Positions 26,887-34,824 of a stretch of 64,000 nt of DNA are shown piece after piece. Made by a program: the position numbers and the translations under genes. Every line of letters begins with the position of its first letter. Position 1 is the stretch's first letter. Origin of the DNA: Microbacter sp049976245 (GTDB lineage: Bacteria; Bacteroidota; Bacteroidia; Bacteroidales; Paludibacteraceae); the NCBI GenBank assembly GCA_049976245.1, contig JBMFIQ010000007.1, forward strand, positions 13,941 to 77,940. The letters are read 5' to 3'. Below the pieces are notes generated by a model, which had not been told where the DNA came from, searched no databases, and worked only from the letters and a program-made list of their open reading frames with translations.

Positions 26887-27321
26887 ATGGCACATATACA
26901 AGAAGATGAGATATTTACTATTCTAACGGGTAAAATATCTGCTGCAATAAATCGTACTTTTTTAAGTGCCTTTGCGCAAAATGGCATTAAAATTACCACT
27001 GAACAATGGACAGTCTTAGCTTGTTTATGGAAACAAGACAAAGTTACACAACAGGCACTTTGTCAACTTACATTAAAAAATAAACCCAGCATGACACGAT
27101 TAATTGACAATTTGGAAAAAAGACAATTGGTTCGTCGTATGCCTGATATCAATGATCGACGGAACAATCTGATTTATCTCACGGATGCTGGAAAAGAGTT
27201 ACAATACACTACAACCTTAGTTGTACAAGTAGTAGCCAACAAAACCCTTCGTGACATTAGCGAAGAAGAATTAGACATTAGCAGACAAGTACTCAAAAAA
27301 ATCATGAGTAATCTTCAATGA
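26887..27321 (+). CDS. MarR family transcriptional regulator
   Basis: A 144-residue winged-helix dimer-forming regulator. The DNA-binding core is visible as TTEQWTVLACLW, then QQALCQLTLKNKPSMTRLIDNLEKRQLVRR (recognition helix), then the wing DINDRRNNLIYLTDAGK. It leads a gene set for an exporter (TolC, HlyD adaptor, two ABC-2 permeases) and most likely represses it in the absence of a drug or lipid-like ligand. The gene and its upstream region are more AT-rich than the genes around it. Confidence 0.92.
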   Translation: MAHIQEDEIFTILTGKISAAINRTFLSAFAQNGIKITTEQWTVLACLWKQDKVTQQALCQLTLKNKPSMTRLIDNLEKRQLVRRMPDINDRRNNLIYLTDAGKELQYTTTLVVQVVANKTLRDISEEELDISRQVLKKIMSNLQ

Positions 27322-27385
27322 TTTTTTTATAATATAATAGTTGCATAAGCAACCAAATGGCATATTCATTCAACTCAATTTAAAT

Positions 27386-28888
27386 ATGAAGAAAGTTTCA
27401 TTCTTGTTTTTAGCCTTTATTGTTTGTATTCCTTTGGTTAATGGCAAAACGCTCACAATAGATGAATGCAGACAATTAGCGTTAGAGCACAACAAAACAT
27501 TGCAGATAGCCAATGAGAATTTAAAAGCTGCGCAACAGTTAAAAGCAGCTGCATTCACACAATTTTTTCCCAATTTTTCAGCCAATGCAGGGTATACATG
27601 GAATCAAAAAAACATATCGTTATTATCAGAAGATGCCTTGTTGCCGGTAGGTACCAAAATGAGTGATGGTTCATTTGGTTTTAATCCAAATCAGATTTCG
27701 AACCAATGGACACAGGTGAATGGAGAACCAGTTCCTTTGGATCAAAATGGGAATCCTTTCAATCCCAAAACCGATCCTTCGAAGATAGAATGGAAAAATT
27801 ATGCACTTCTTCCTAAATCCGCTTTGGAGTACGACATTCGAAATGTATTTGTAGGTGGCATCGGGTTTATTCAACCACTTTTTATGGGAGGCAAGATTAG
27901 AGAGTTGTATCATTTAGCCGGTTATGGAGAAAAACTGGCAGAAGCACAAAAAGCACAAAAAGTTTCCGACATCCTTATTAACGTGGATGAAGCCTACTGG
28001 TTAGTCATTTCCGTAGAAAATAAAGTGGCTTTAGCTAAGCAGTATCATGATTTGGTGGCGAAAGTCGATTCAAACGTTCAGGTAATGATTGGTGAAGGCG
28101 TGACAACAAAAGCGGATGGTCTGAAGGTTCGTGTCAAACTCAATGAAGCTGATCTAGCCTTAACGAAAGCTGAAGATGGGCTTAAGCTTTCACACATGGC
28201 GCTCAATCAATTGTGTGGATTGCCTTTGGATAGTACTTATCACTTGGCGGATGAGAATCTGCAAACCGTTTCCATTACCCCACAGTTGATTCCAATAGAG
28301 CAGGCCTTAGCCAACAGACCGGAGATAAAAGTATTGACACAAATGGAAAATATGGCCAGATCCAATGAGAAAATCACTTTTTCACGCTTTCTGCCTAATA
28401 TTGCATTGACAGGGAACTATCTGGTTTCAAATCCAAATTCTTATAATGGATATGAAAACAAATTTGGTGGTATGTTCACTGTTGGCGTTGTGGCCTCAGT
28501 ACCGCTTTTTCACTTTGGGGACAAAATTCACACTTTGAGTGCTGCAAAATCTCAATTACGCATGGCAAGACTTGAAAAAGAAGATGCCGAAGAAAAGATC
28601 ACCCTGCAAATCAAACAAAACACTTACAAAACAGTAGAAAGCATTAAAAAACAAATAACTGCAAAGCATAATATGGAAGTTGCAACTGAAAATTTGAGAT
28701 GTGCCAATGAAGGATTTACATCAGGCGTTCTCACATCGACAGATATTTTAGAAGCAGAAACCGCATGGTTGTCGGCTCAGTCCGATTACATTGATGCAAC
28801 CATTGATGTAAAACTTTGTAACCTTTATTTAGAAAAAGCGTTAGGCACTTTGCTTGTACCAAGCAACCATCATGTTCAAGCCAAATAA
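27386..28888 (+). CDS. TolC family outer-membrane efflux protein of the MarR-linked exporter
   Basis: A 500-residue outer-membrane exit duct. The signal peptide (MKKVSFLF...PLVNG) is followed by two outer-efflux repeats: residues about 25-270 with a long loop (about 80-150, Pro/Asn-rich) and about 285-490. The start is the ATG at 27386; an in-frame extension to 27341 is rejected since it would precede the signal peptide. It lies 64 bases after marR and 35 before the adaptor gene, in one operon. Confidence 0.9.
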   Translation: MKKVSFLFLAFIVCIPLVNGKTLTIDECRQLALEHNKTLQIANENLKAAQQLKAAAFTQFFPNFSANAGYTWNQKNISLLSEDALLPVGTKMSDGSFGFNPNQISNQWTQVNGEPVPLDQNGNPFNPKTDPSKIEWKNYALLPKSALEYDIRNVFVGGIGFIQPLFMGGKIRELYHLAGYGEKLAEAQKAQKVSDILINVDEAYWLVISVENKVALAKQYHDLVAKVDSNVQVMIGEGVTTKADGLKVRVKLNEADLALTKAEDGLKLSHMALNQLCGLPLDSTYHLADENLQTVSITPQLIPIEQALANRPEIKVLTQMENMARSNEKITFSRFLPNIALTGNYLVSNPNSYNGYENKFGGMFTVGVVASVPLFHFGDKIHTLSAAKSQLRMARLEKEDAEEKITLQIKQNTYKTVESIKKQITAKHNMEVATENLRCANEGFTSGVLTSTDILEAETAWLSAQSDYIDATIDVKLCNLYLEKALGTLLVPSNHHVQAK

Positions 28889-28923
28889 CAAACAAATAAT
28901 TTATCACTGTAATATATTTCATA

Positions 28924-29925
28924 ATGAAAAAACAAACTATAAACAATAAAGATTTACGATTGGGGCTTATCGGGTTAGTGGTGGTTCTCGTCATTCTGTT
29001 TATTATCGGTATATTTTGTTATAGACCCGAACCAATACCTATTCAAGGAGAAGTAGAAGCTACTGAAGTTCGCATTTCCAGCATGGTGCCGGCACGTGTA
29101 AAATTGCTCAAAGTGGAAGAAGGCACACAGGTTCACATCGGCGATACCTTAGTTATTTTGGATAGTCCTCAACTGCAAGCAAAACTGATACAAGCCGATG
29201 CTGCCGAGAGTGCCGCAGCGGCACAAAACCAAAAAGCAATAAAAGGTGCCAGAAAAGAACAAATTGCCGGTGCATACGACATGTGGCAGAAAGCAGAAGT
29301 TGGTGAGGATATTGCAAAAAAGTCGTTTGACCGGATTGAGCATCTCTATGAAAAAGGAGTTGTTCCGGCACAGAAGAGAGATGAAGTAGAGGCTCAATAC
29401 AAGGCAGCCGTTGCAACGGCAAAAGCAGCCAAATCACAATATGACATGGCCCTTAGCGGCACTCAGTTAGAAGACAAGGAAGCAGCATTGGCATTGGTCA
29501 ATCGGGCTAAAGGAGCTGTTCAGGAAGTAAAAGCATTTTTGAATGAAACATGCCTCACCTCGCCAATTGATGGAGAAATTTCGGAAATATTCCCTCAACG
29601 TGGTGAATTGGTCGGATCGGGAGCGCCCATCATGAACATTGTTGATTTAAACGATTGTTGGTTCACTTTCAATATTCAGGAAGACTTGATGCAGGACTTC
29701 AAAATGGGCACGGTATTTACAGTGAAAGTACCGGCTTTGGGAGACAAAATGGTGACATTACGCGTCAACTTCATTAAACCCTTAGCATCGTATGCTACTT
29801 GGAGAGCAACAAAGACTACCGGACAGTTTGATACACGTACTTTTGAAGTACATGCAAGACCTACGGAAAAAGTCCCCGGCCTTCGTCCGGGAATGAGCGG
29901 TTTATTGAGTAAAACAGTAAAATAA
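28924..29925 (+). CDS. HlyD/EmrA-type membrane fusion protein
   Basis: A 333-residue periplasmic adaptor with one N-terminal transmembrane helix (residues about 13-35, LGLIGLVVVLVILFIIGIF) instead of a lipobox. It has the lipoyl half VPARVKLLKVEEGTQVHIGD, an Ala/Lys/Gln-rich coiled coil (about 85-190), the second lipoyl half LTSPIDGEI, and a beta-barrel domain. The architecture is like YbhG/YhiI adaptors that serve ABC-2 exporters. It sits between tolC and two permease genes in the same operon. Confidence 0.9.
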   Translation: MKKQTINNKDLRLGLIGLVVVLVILFIIGIFCYRPEPIPIQGEVEATEVRISSMVPARVKLLKVEEGTQVHIGDTLVILDSPQLQAKLIQADAAESAAAAQNQKAIKGARKEQIAGAYDMWQKAEVGEDIAKKSFDRIEHLYEKGVVPAQKRDEVEAQYKAAVATAKAAKSQYDMALSGTQLEDKEAALALVNRAKGAVQEVKAFLNETCLTSPIDGEISEIFPQRGELVGSGAPIMNIVDLNDCWFTFNIQEDLMQDFKMGTVFTVKVPALGDKMVTLRVNFIKPLASYATWRATKTTGQFDTRTFEVHARPTEKVPGLRPGMSGLLSKTVK

Positions 29926-29958
29926 AGCAAGCGATTTTGCATCGTTTAGTTAATTGAT

Positions 29959-31137
29959 ATGTTAAAACAATTTCAGCAATCTGTATCAGCTACCTTATGG
30001 CGCGAATGGCATCGCATGTTAAAGCGTCCGATATATTGGATCGCTTCCGTGGGTGTAATGTCATTTTGTTACATCTTTTTCCTGACATTCTTTCACGAAG
30101 GACAGCCGACAGCTATGCCTATCGGAGTGGTTGAATTAGACCAAAGCTCTGTTTCGCGTGAAATAATCAGAAACATAGACGCCACGCAACAAGCAAAAGT
30201 GGTGATGCAAGCAAGTACATTTACGGAAGCCCGTGAAGCCATGCAAGCAGGTAAAATCTATGCTTTCGTGGTGATTCAGCCTCATTTCACAAATGATCTG
30301 GTCAGGAACCAAAGGCCGACGCTTACCTTCTATGTCAATGAAGGTTATTTTATTGCCGGATCGCTTTTGCTGAAAGATATTTCCTATATGAGCGCTCTCA
30401 CTTCCGGTGCCTATCAGAAAAAGATGTTAGAGGCAAAAGGGACAAGCGAGTCACAGATAATGGGCATCATTCAGCCCATCGCTCTTGATGTACATCTCAT
30501 CGGAAATCCTTGGGCAAATTATGGTATCTATTTATTGAATGTGTTATTACCCGGTGAATTACAACTTATGGTTTTATTGCTGACGATCTTTTCCATCGGG
30601 GTGGAATTGAAAGAACGCTCCGCACGCTCATGGCTTAAGACTGCTAATCATTCATTTCCGGCAGCATTAATAGGGAAATTATTACCCTATACATTTATTT
30701 TTACCATCATTGGCATGGTAGGCGATATTTTACTTTACCGTTTCATGCACTATCCGATGCAGGCAAGCATTGGCTGGATGTTTCTTGCTACTACTTTATT
30801 GGTGATTGCTTATCAAGCAGTAGGTGTTTTTATTATAGGACTTTTACCTGTGTTGCGTGATGGCGTGGCAATGGCGGCTTTCTATGGGTTGTTGGCATTT
30901 ACTTATGCCGGTTTTACATTTCCGATTGAATATATGCCTTCAAACGTTCAGATATTTAGCGAACTGTTCCCTATTCGGCACTATTTTCGAATATATGTCA
31001 ATGAAGCATTGCTTGGATTGGATATTCGTCATTCTCTTGTACAAATAGCTGCCATGTCAGTCTTCGTACTACTACCTTTGCTCGTTTTCACCCGATTGAA
31101 AAAGGCTGTGATCTATTTACATTATCCTATCAAATAA
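29959..31137 (+). CDS. ABC-2 type permease, first copy
   Basis: A 392-residue inner-membrane protein of the ABC-2 (YbhS/YbhR-like) class. One N-terminal transmembrane helix (about 27-45) is followed by an extracytoplasmic domain (about 48-190) and a C-terminal block of five or six helices (about 190-385). With the next gene it would form the heterodimeric membrane part of an exporter for drugs or lipids. No ATP-binding gene accompanies it. It ends one base before the next start codon, showing tight coupling. Confidence 0.88.
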   Translation: MLKQFQQSVSATLWREWHRMLKRPIYWIASVGVMSFCYIFFLTFFHEGQPTAMPIGVVELDQSSVSREIIRNIDATQQAKVVMQASTFTEAREAMQAGKIYAFVVIQPHFTNDLVRNQRPTLTFYVNEGYFIAGSLLLKDISYMSALTSGAYQKKMLEAKGTSESQIMGIIQPIALDVHLIGNPWANYGIYLLNVLLPGELQLMVLLLTIFSIGVELKERSARSWLKTANHSFPAALIGKLLPYTFIFTIIGMVGDILLYRFMHYPMQASIGWMFLATTLLVIAYQAVGVFIIGLLPVLRDGVAMAAFYGLLAFTYAGFTFPIEYMPSNVQIFSELFPIRHYFRIYVNEALLGLDIRHSLVQIAAMSVFVLLPLLVFTRLKKAVIYLHYPIK

Positions 31138-31138
31138 C

Positions 31139-32368
31139 ATGATAAAGAATCTAAAACGTCATATCAGTATCTTGTTGAAACAGGCACATGTCATTACAAC
31201 AGATATATTTCGGGTGTTCATGAACGAATTTCATATGATCATTCATGATCGCGGCGTGGTCATTCTGTTTATCGTGGCAACAATCGTGTACCCGCCCATT
31301 TACAATGCCATTTATCGCAATGAAACCATTACAAACATGCCTGTCGGAGCGGTAGATCAGTGTAACAGCAAACAATCGGATGAGTTGCTGCGTAAAATTG
31401 ATGCTACGCCGGAAGTGAACATTATTGCTCATTATTCCTCATTGGTTGAAGCACAAAAAGCATTCGACAAACATCAGATTCGTGGCATTGTGTTTATTCC
31501 TTCCGATTACGATCGTAAATTAAACAGAGGAGAGCAAACAACCGTCTCCATTTATTGCGACATGAGCAGTTTTATGTATTACCGAACCATGATGACCGCC
31601 TGCAATTATCCTATTCTGGACATGAATCAACATCTGCAAATGAAAGCGCTCAACGCTCAGGGTATTACGGGAGAAGCGGCTAAGGATATTGTCAACCCCA
31701 TTCCTTATGATGCTGTAGTGCTCTACAACCCTATGGGCGGATTTACAAGTTTTCTGATGCCGGTTGTTTTGATTTTAATCCTGCACCAAACTCTCTTTTT
31801 CGGCATTGGGATGGCAGCCGGCACAGCACGTGAAGAAAATCGCTTTCATCGGTTAATTCCCGGCTCATTGAATCATGGAGGCACTTACAGGGTTGTATTC
31901 GGTAAAGGACTTGCGTACTTCTTACTCTATGCTATTCTTGCCTTTTACGTGTTAGGGCTTATCCCTCGCTTGTTTGGATTGCCTCACAATGGTAGTACAG
32001 GTGATCTTATAGGCCTTATTATCCCGTTTTTGTTGGCAACAATCTTCTTTTCGATGACAATTTCCGTTTTTATGCCTAATAGAGAAACCAGCCTTATCCT
32101 GTTTTTGTTTTTCTCCTTGATTTTGCTTTTTCTCAGTGGAATATCATGGCCGGAATCAAACATCAATGGTTTCTGGAAAGCCTTTAGTTGGATTTTTCCT
32201 GCAACGCATGGTATTCGAGGGTATATAAAGATCAACACGCTGGGGGCAACGCTGCATACCTGTAAATTTGAATATATCAGTCTTTGGGCGCAGTCCGGCT
32301 TCTATTTTCTGCTCGCTACGTGGGTCTATCATTGGCAAATTAGTAAAATTAAACGAAAAGCAAATTAA
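31139..32368 (+). CDS. ABC-2 type permease, second copy
   Basis: A 409-residue paralogue of the preceding permease with the same plan: N-terminal helix (about 38-57), a large outer domain containing GAVDQCNSKQSDELLRKIDATPE, and a C-terminal helical block (about 200-400). Shared outer-domain motifs (PVGAVDQ here, PIGVVELDQ in the first copy; KIDAT/NIDAT) show that the two arose by duplication. It is the last gene of the marR cluster; an ATPase must come from elsewhere or not be needed. Confidence 0.88.
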   Translation: MIKNLKRHISILLKQAHVITTDIFRVFMNEFHMIIHDRGVVILFIVATIVYPPIYNAIYRNETITNMPVGAVDQCNSKQSDELLRKIDATPEVNIIAHYSSLVEAQKAFDKHQIRGIVFIPSDYDRKLNRGEQTTVSIYCDMSSFMYYRTMMTACNYPILDMNQHLQMKALNAQGITGEAAKDIVNPIPYDAVVLYNPMGGFTSFLMPVVLILILHQTLFFGIGMAAGTAREENRFHRLIPGSLNHGGTYRVVFGKGLAYFLLYAILAFYVLGLIPRLFGLPHNGSTGDLIGLIIPFLLATIFFSMTISVFMPNRETSLILFLFFSLILLFLSGISWPESNINGFWKAFSWIFPATHGIRGYIKINTLGATLHTCKFEYISLWAQSGFYFLLATWVYHWQISKIKRKAN

Positions 32369-32528
32369 ACGTTTGTTACAATGTGTGGCAGATATCTGAT
32401 GTACGATGTAAAAGGTGAAGTTTCAAAAAAGAAAACCCTCATCCATCCAATGATCCGGAAAGTGAGAAATAATTTGTACTTTAGCTCAATCAAAGTATTT
32501 TAAAAAATATAAGAGGAGGAGGTAGATT

Positions 32529-33356
32529 ATGTTTTCTCGTCGTGCTGTTTTCTTCATGTTGGGTGCTTTGTGGTTCTTATGTTCTTCGCTTCATGGGGCT
32601 GCTCAGTCCGACTCGGCAGTGGTATACGGTGAGAATCCCAAGGCAGCGCATTGGTTGACAACACGTGGATTTCGGATCTATTATGAAACATACGGACAGG
32701 GAGATCCTTTGTTAATGATCCATGGCAATGGAGGCTCCATTGAAAATTTCAAGCATCAAATTCCCTATTTTTCAAAAAAATATCATGTCATTGCCGTTGA
32801 TAGCCGCGCACAGGGGAAATCAATCGACATGCGTGATTCATTGAGTTTTGAGATGATGGCCGACGACTTCAATGCCCTGCTTGATTCGTTGCATATTGAT
32901 TCCTGTTTTGTGCTTGGTTGGAGCGACGGAGGCATCAATGGGCTGTTGTTGGCCATGCGTCATCCTGATAAAGTGAAAAAGCTGGCTGAGACGGGAGCCA
33001 ACTTGTGGCCTGATTCAACAGCTGTTGGAGATGATGTGAAAAACATGCAACAATGGTATGATCAACTTCGCAAGGAAACGCCTACTCCTGAAGTGAAGCA
33101 ACAGCTTAAATTGGTGGCGCTTGATCTTTATCAGCCTCACATAGAAGGCAATGAACTTAAAGAGGTGCATTGTCCAGCATTGATCATTGGTGGCGATCAC
33201 GACATCATTCTGCCGGAACATACCTTGTACATTTGGAGACACATTCCTCATGCTTGGCTTTGGATTGTTCCCAACAGCGGTCATGCTACGCTGATTGAAC
33301 ATGCCGATTGTTTTAACAAAACCGTGGATGCATTCTTCACGAATAGTCATAGGTAA
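32529..33356 (+). CDS. Exported alpha/beta hydrolase
   Basis: A 275-residue alpha/beta-hydrolase-fold esterase or lipase-like enzyme. A signal peptide (first about 26 residues, ending in GAAQS) sends it out of the cytoplasm. The catalytic triad is readable: nucleophile Ser132 in the elbow GWSDGG, an acid in GGDHD (Asp223 or 225), and His252 in NSGHAT. The oxyanion loop is HGNGG (about 65-69). Unusually for this genome a strong Shine-Dalgarno-like GAGGAGG lies just before the ATG. Substrate unknown. It converges on nhaD with only 19 bases between them. Confidence 0.88.
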   Translation: MFSRRAVFFMLGALWFLCSSLHGAAQSDSAVVYGENPKAAHWLTTRGFRIYYETYGQGDPLLMIHGNGGSIENFKHQIPYFSKKYHVIAVDSRAQGKSIDMRDSLSFEMMADDFNALLDSLHIDSCFVLGWSDGGINGLLLAMRHPDKVKKLAETGANLWPDSTAVGDDVKNMQQWYDQLRKETPTPEVKQQLKLVALDLYQPHIEGNELKEVHCPALIIGGDHDIILPEHTLYIWRHIPHAWLWIVPNSGHATLIEHADCFNKTVDAFFTNSHR

Positions 33357-33375
33357 ACGAACGTGACCGATTGTT

Positions 33376-34641
33376 TCAGGTTAAATGCATCAGCACAAAA
33401 GTGCCGATGCCTCCGACAAATCCAAGCAGTGCCAGCCAACTCATTTTTTTCAAATACCACATGAAAGGAATGTTTTCAATGCCCATTACGGCAACACCCG
33501 CAGCAGATCCAATGATGATGGCGCTTCCGCCAGTGCCGGTGGTCATGGCAATGAAATGCCAGAAGAAATGATCGACCGGAAAGGTTTGCAATGAATACAT
33601 GCCTTGCGTTGCGGCCACCAATGGAACATTGTCAACAATGGCTGAGATAAGACCCAATGCTGCTCCAATGAGGTAATCGTTTTTTAAGGTTCCTTCCAGC
33701 ATGACTGCCATTTTAGCCAATAATCCGCTTGATTGTAAAGCTCCTACGGCCAAGAGAATGCCAAGAAAAAAGAGGATGCTTTGTCCGTCAATTTTATGCA
33801 ATGCCAAGACAACCGGATGAGGTTTTTTTTGCTTTTTTTGGTTTTCCATGATCGAAGTAGCTATCCACATCATGCTCAATGAGAGCAACATGCCCATAAA
33901 CGGAGGCAAATGGGTGACGGTTTTGAAAATGGGTACGAACAGAAGAGATGCAATGCCCAGCAAAAGGATGATGCTGCTTTCTTTTCGTTCCGTTAACGAT
34001 GTTTCGCGAAGCGTGCGTTCGCTGATGGTTTGTCCTCTAAACTTGAAAAATACCACTGTCAATGGGAGTAAAAGCACCATGAGCGAAGGAATCAACAATT
34101 TGATGACTAAGTGATAACCCGTCACTTGTCCGCCAATCCAGAGCATGGTGGTGGTTACATCCCCGATGGGTGACCAGGCTCCGCCAGCATTGGCTGCAAT
34201 AATGATCATCCCGCCAAACCACCATCGATCTTCCTTTTCACTTAACAAACGCCCTATCAACGAAGTCATTACAATGGCAGTTGTCAGGTTGTCCAGCAAT
34301 GCCGACAAAATGAAGGTGATGCCGCTGATAATGATCAGCAAAATGCTTTTTCGGGTTGTTCGGATGTATTGTGACAAAATTGAAAAGCCGTTGTGCCCGT
34401 CGATCAATTCTACAATGGTCATGGCTCCAAAAAGGAAAAACAAAATGGATGAAATATCTCCTAAATGAATCAGCAGTTGATCGTTCACTTTGGCAAAATC
34501 GACCTGATCGAAGGTGTAAATAGTCCAACAGGCAACGCCTGTAAGCAAGGCGGATGCCGCTTTGTTGAGCTTGATGGAATGTTCGAATGCAATGGCCGCA
34601 TAGCCCGCTATAAATACAAAAATCAATATGAATGCAAACAT
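33376..34641 (-). CDS. nhaD: NhaD-type sodium/proton antiporter
   Basis: A 421-residue inner-membrane protein with about eleven or twelve hydrophobic segments, of the ion transporter superfamily, that expels Na+ (or Li+) in exchange for protons. The conserved membrane motifs FILSALLDNLTTAIVM and GGAWSPIGDVTTTMLW (about residues 110-165) are typical of NhaD, as is ISAIVDNVPLVAATQGMY in the second half. It is divergent from the TonB-dependent receptor gene, with a shared upstream region of 183 bases. Homeostasis of Na+ and pH is the likely role. Confidence 0.92.
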   Translation of the reverse strand: MFAFILIFVFIAGYAAIAFEHSIKLNKAASALLTGVACWTIYTFDQVDFAKVNDQLLIHLGDISSILFFLFGAMTIVELIDGHNGFSILSQYIRTTRKSILLIIISGITFILSALLDNLTTAIVMTSLIGRLLSEKEDRWWFGGMIIIAANAGGAWSPIGDVTTTMLWIGGQVTGYHLVIKLLIPSLMVLLLPLTVVFFKFRGQTISERTLRETSLTERKESSIILLLGIASLLFVPIFKTVTHLPPFMGMLLSLSMMWIATSIMENQKKQKKPHPVVLALHKIDGQSILFFLGILLAVGALQSSGLLAKMAVMLEGTLKNDYLIGAALGLISAIVDNVPLVAATQGMYSLQTFPVDHFFWHFIAMTTGTGGSAIIIGSAAGVAVMGIENIPFMWYLKKMSWLALLGFVGGIGTFVLMHLT

Positions 34642-34738
34642 GTGTTCAAATGTTGGATCAAATGGTTTGAAGAATTCTTTTCAATGGATAAAGATACAAA
34701 AAAAAGGATTTGATACCCGTTTGAAGTGTTGCTGAAAT

Positions 34739-34794
34739 GTAATGATTACTTAATATTTTCTTCACAATTTCGTAATATCCTCCCAGTACTTTTG
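34739..34794 (+). promoter_or_regulatory. Putative Pho box and promoter of the TonB-dependent receptor gene
   Basis: Four tandem 11-base units: GTAATGATTAC, TTAATATTTTC, TTCACAATTTC, GTAATATCCTC (34739-34782), then the -7 box TACTTTTG at 34787-34794, 15 bases after the start of the last unit. No TTTG element is seen at -33, as expected for an activator-dependent promoter. Unit length, order and spacing match the site before the OprO/P-like gene. Confidence 0.65.
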
Positions 34795-34824
34795 TTTTCG
34801 AAAAATGCAGTTGTTTTTTTTTAA

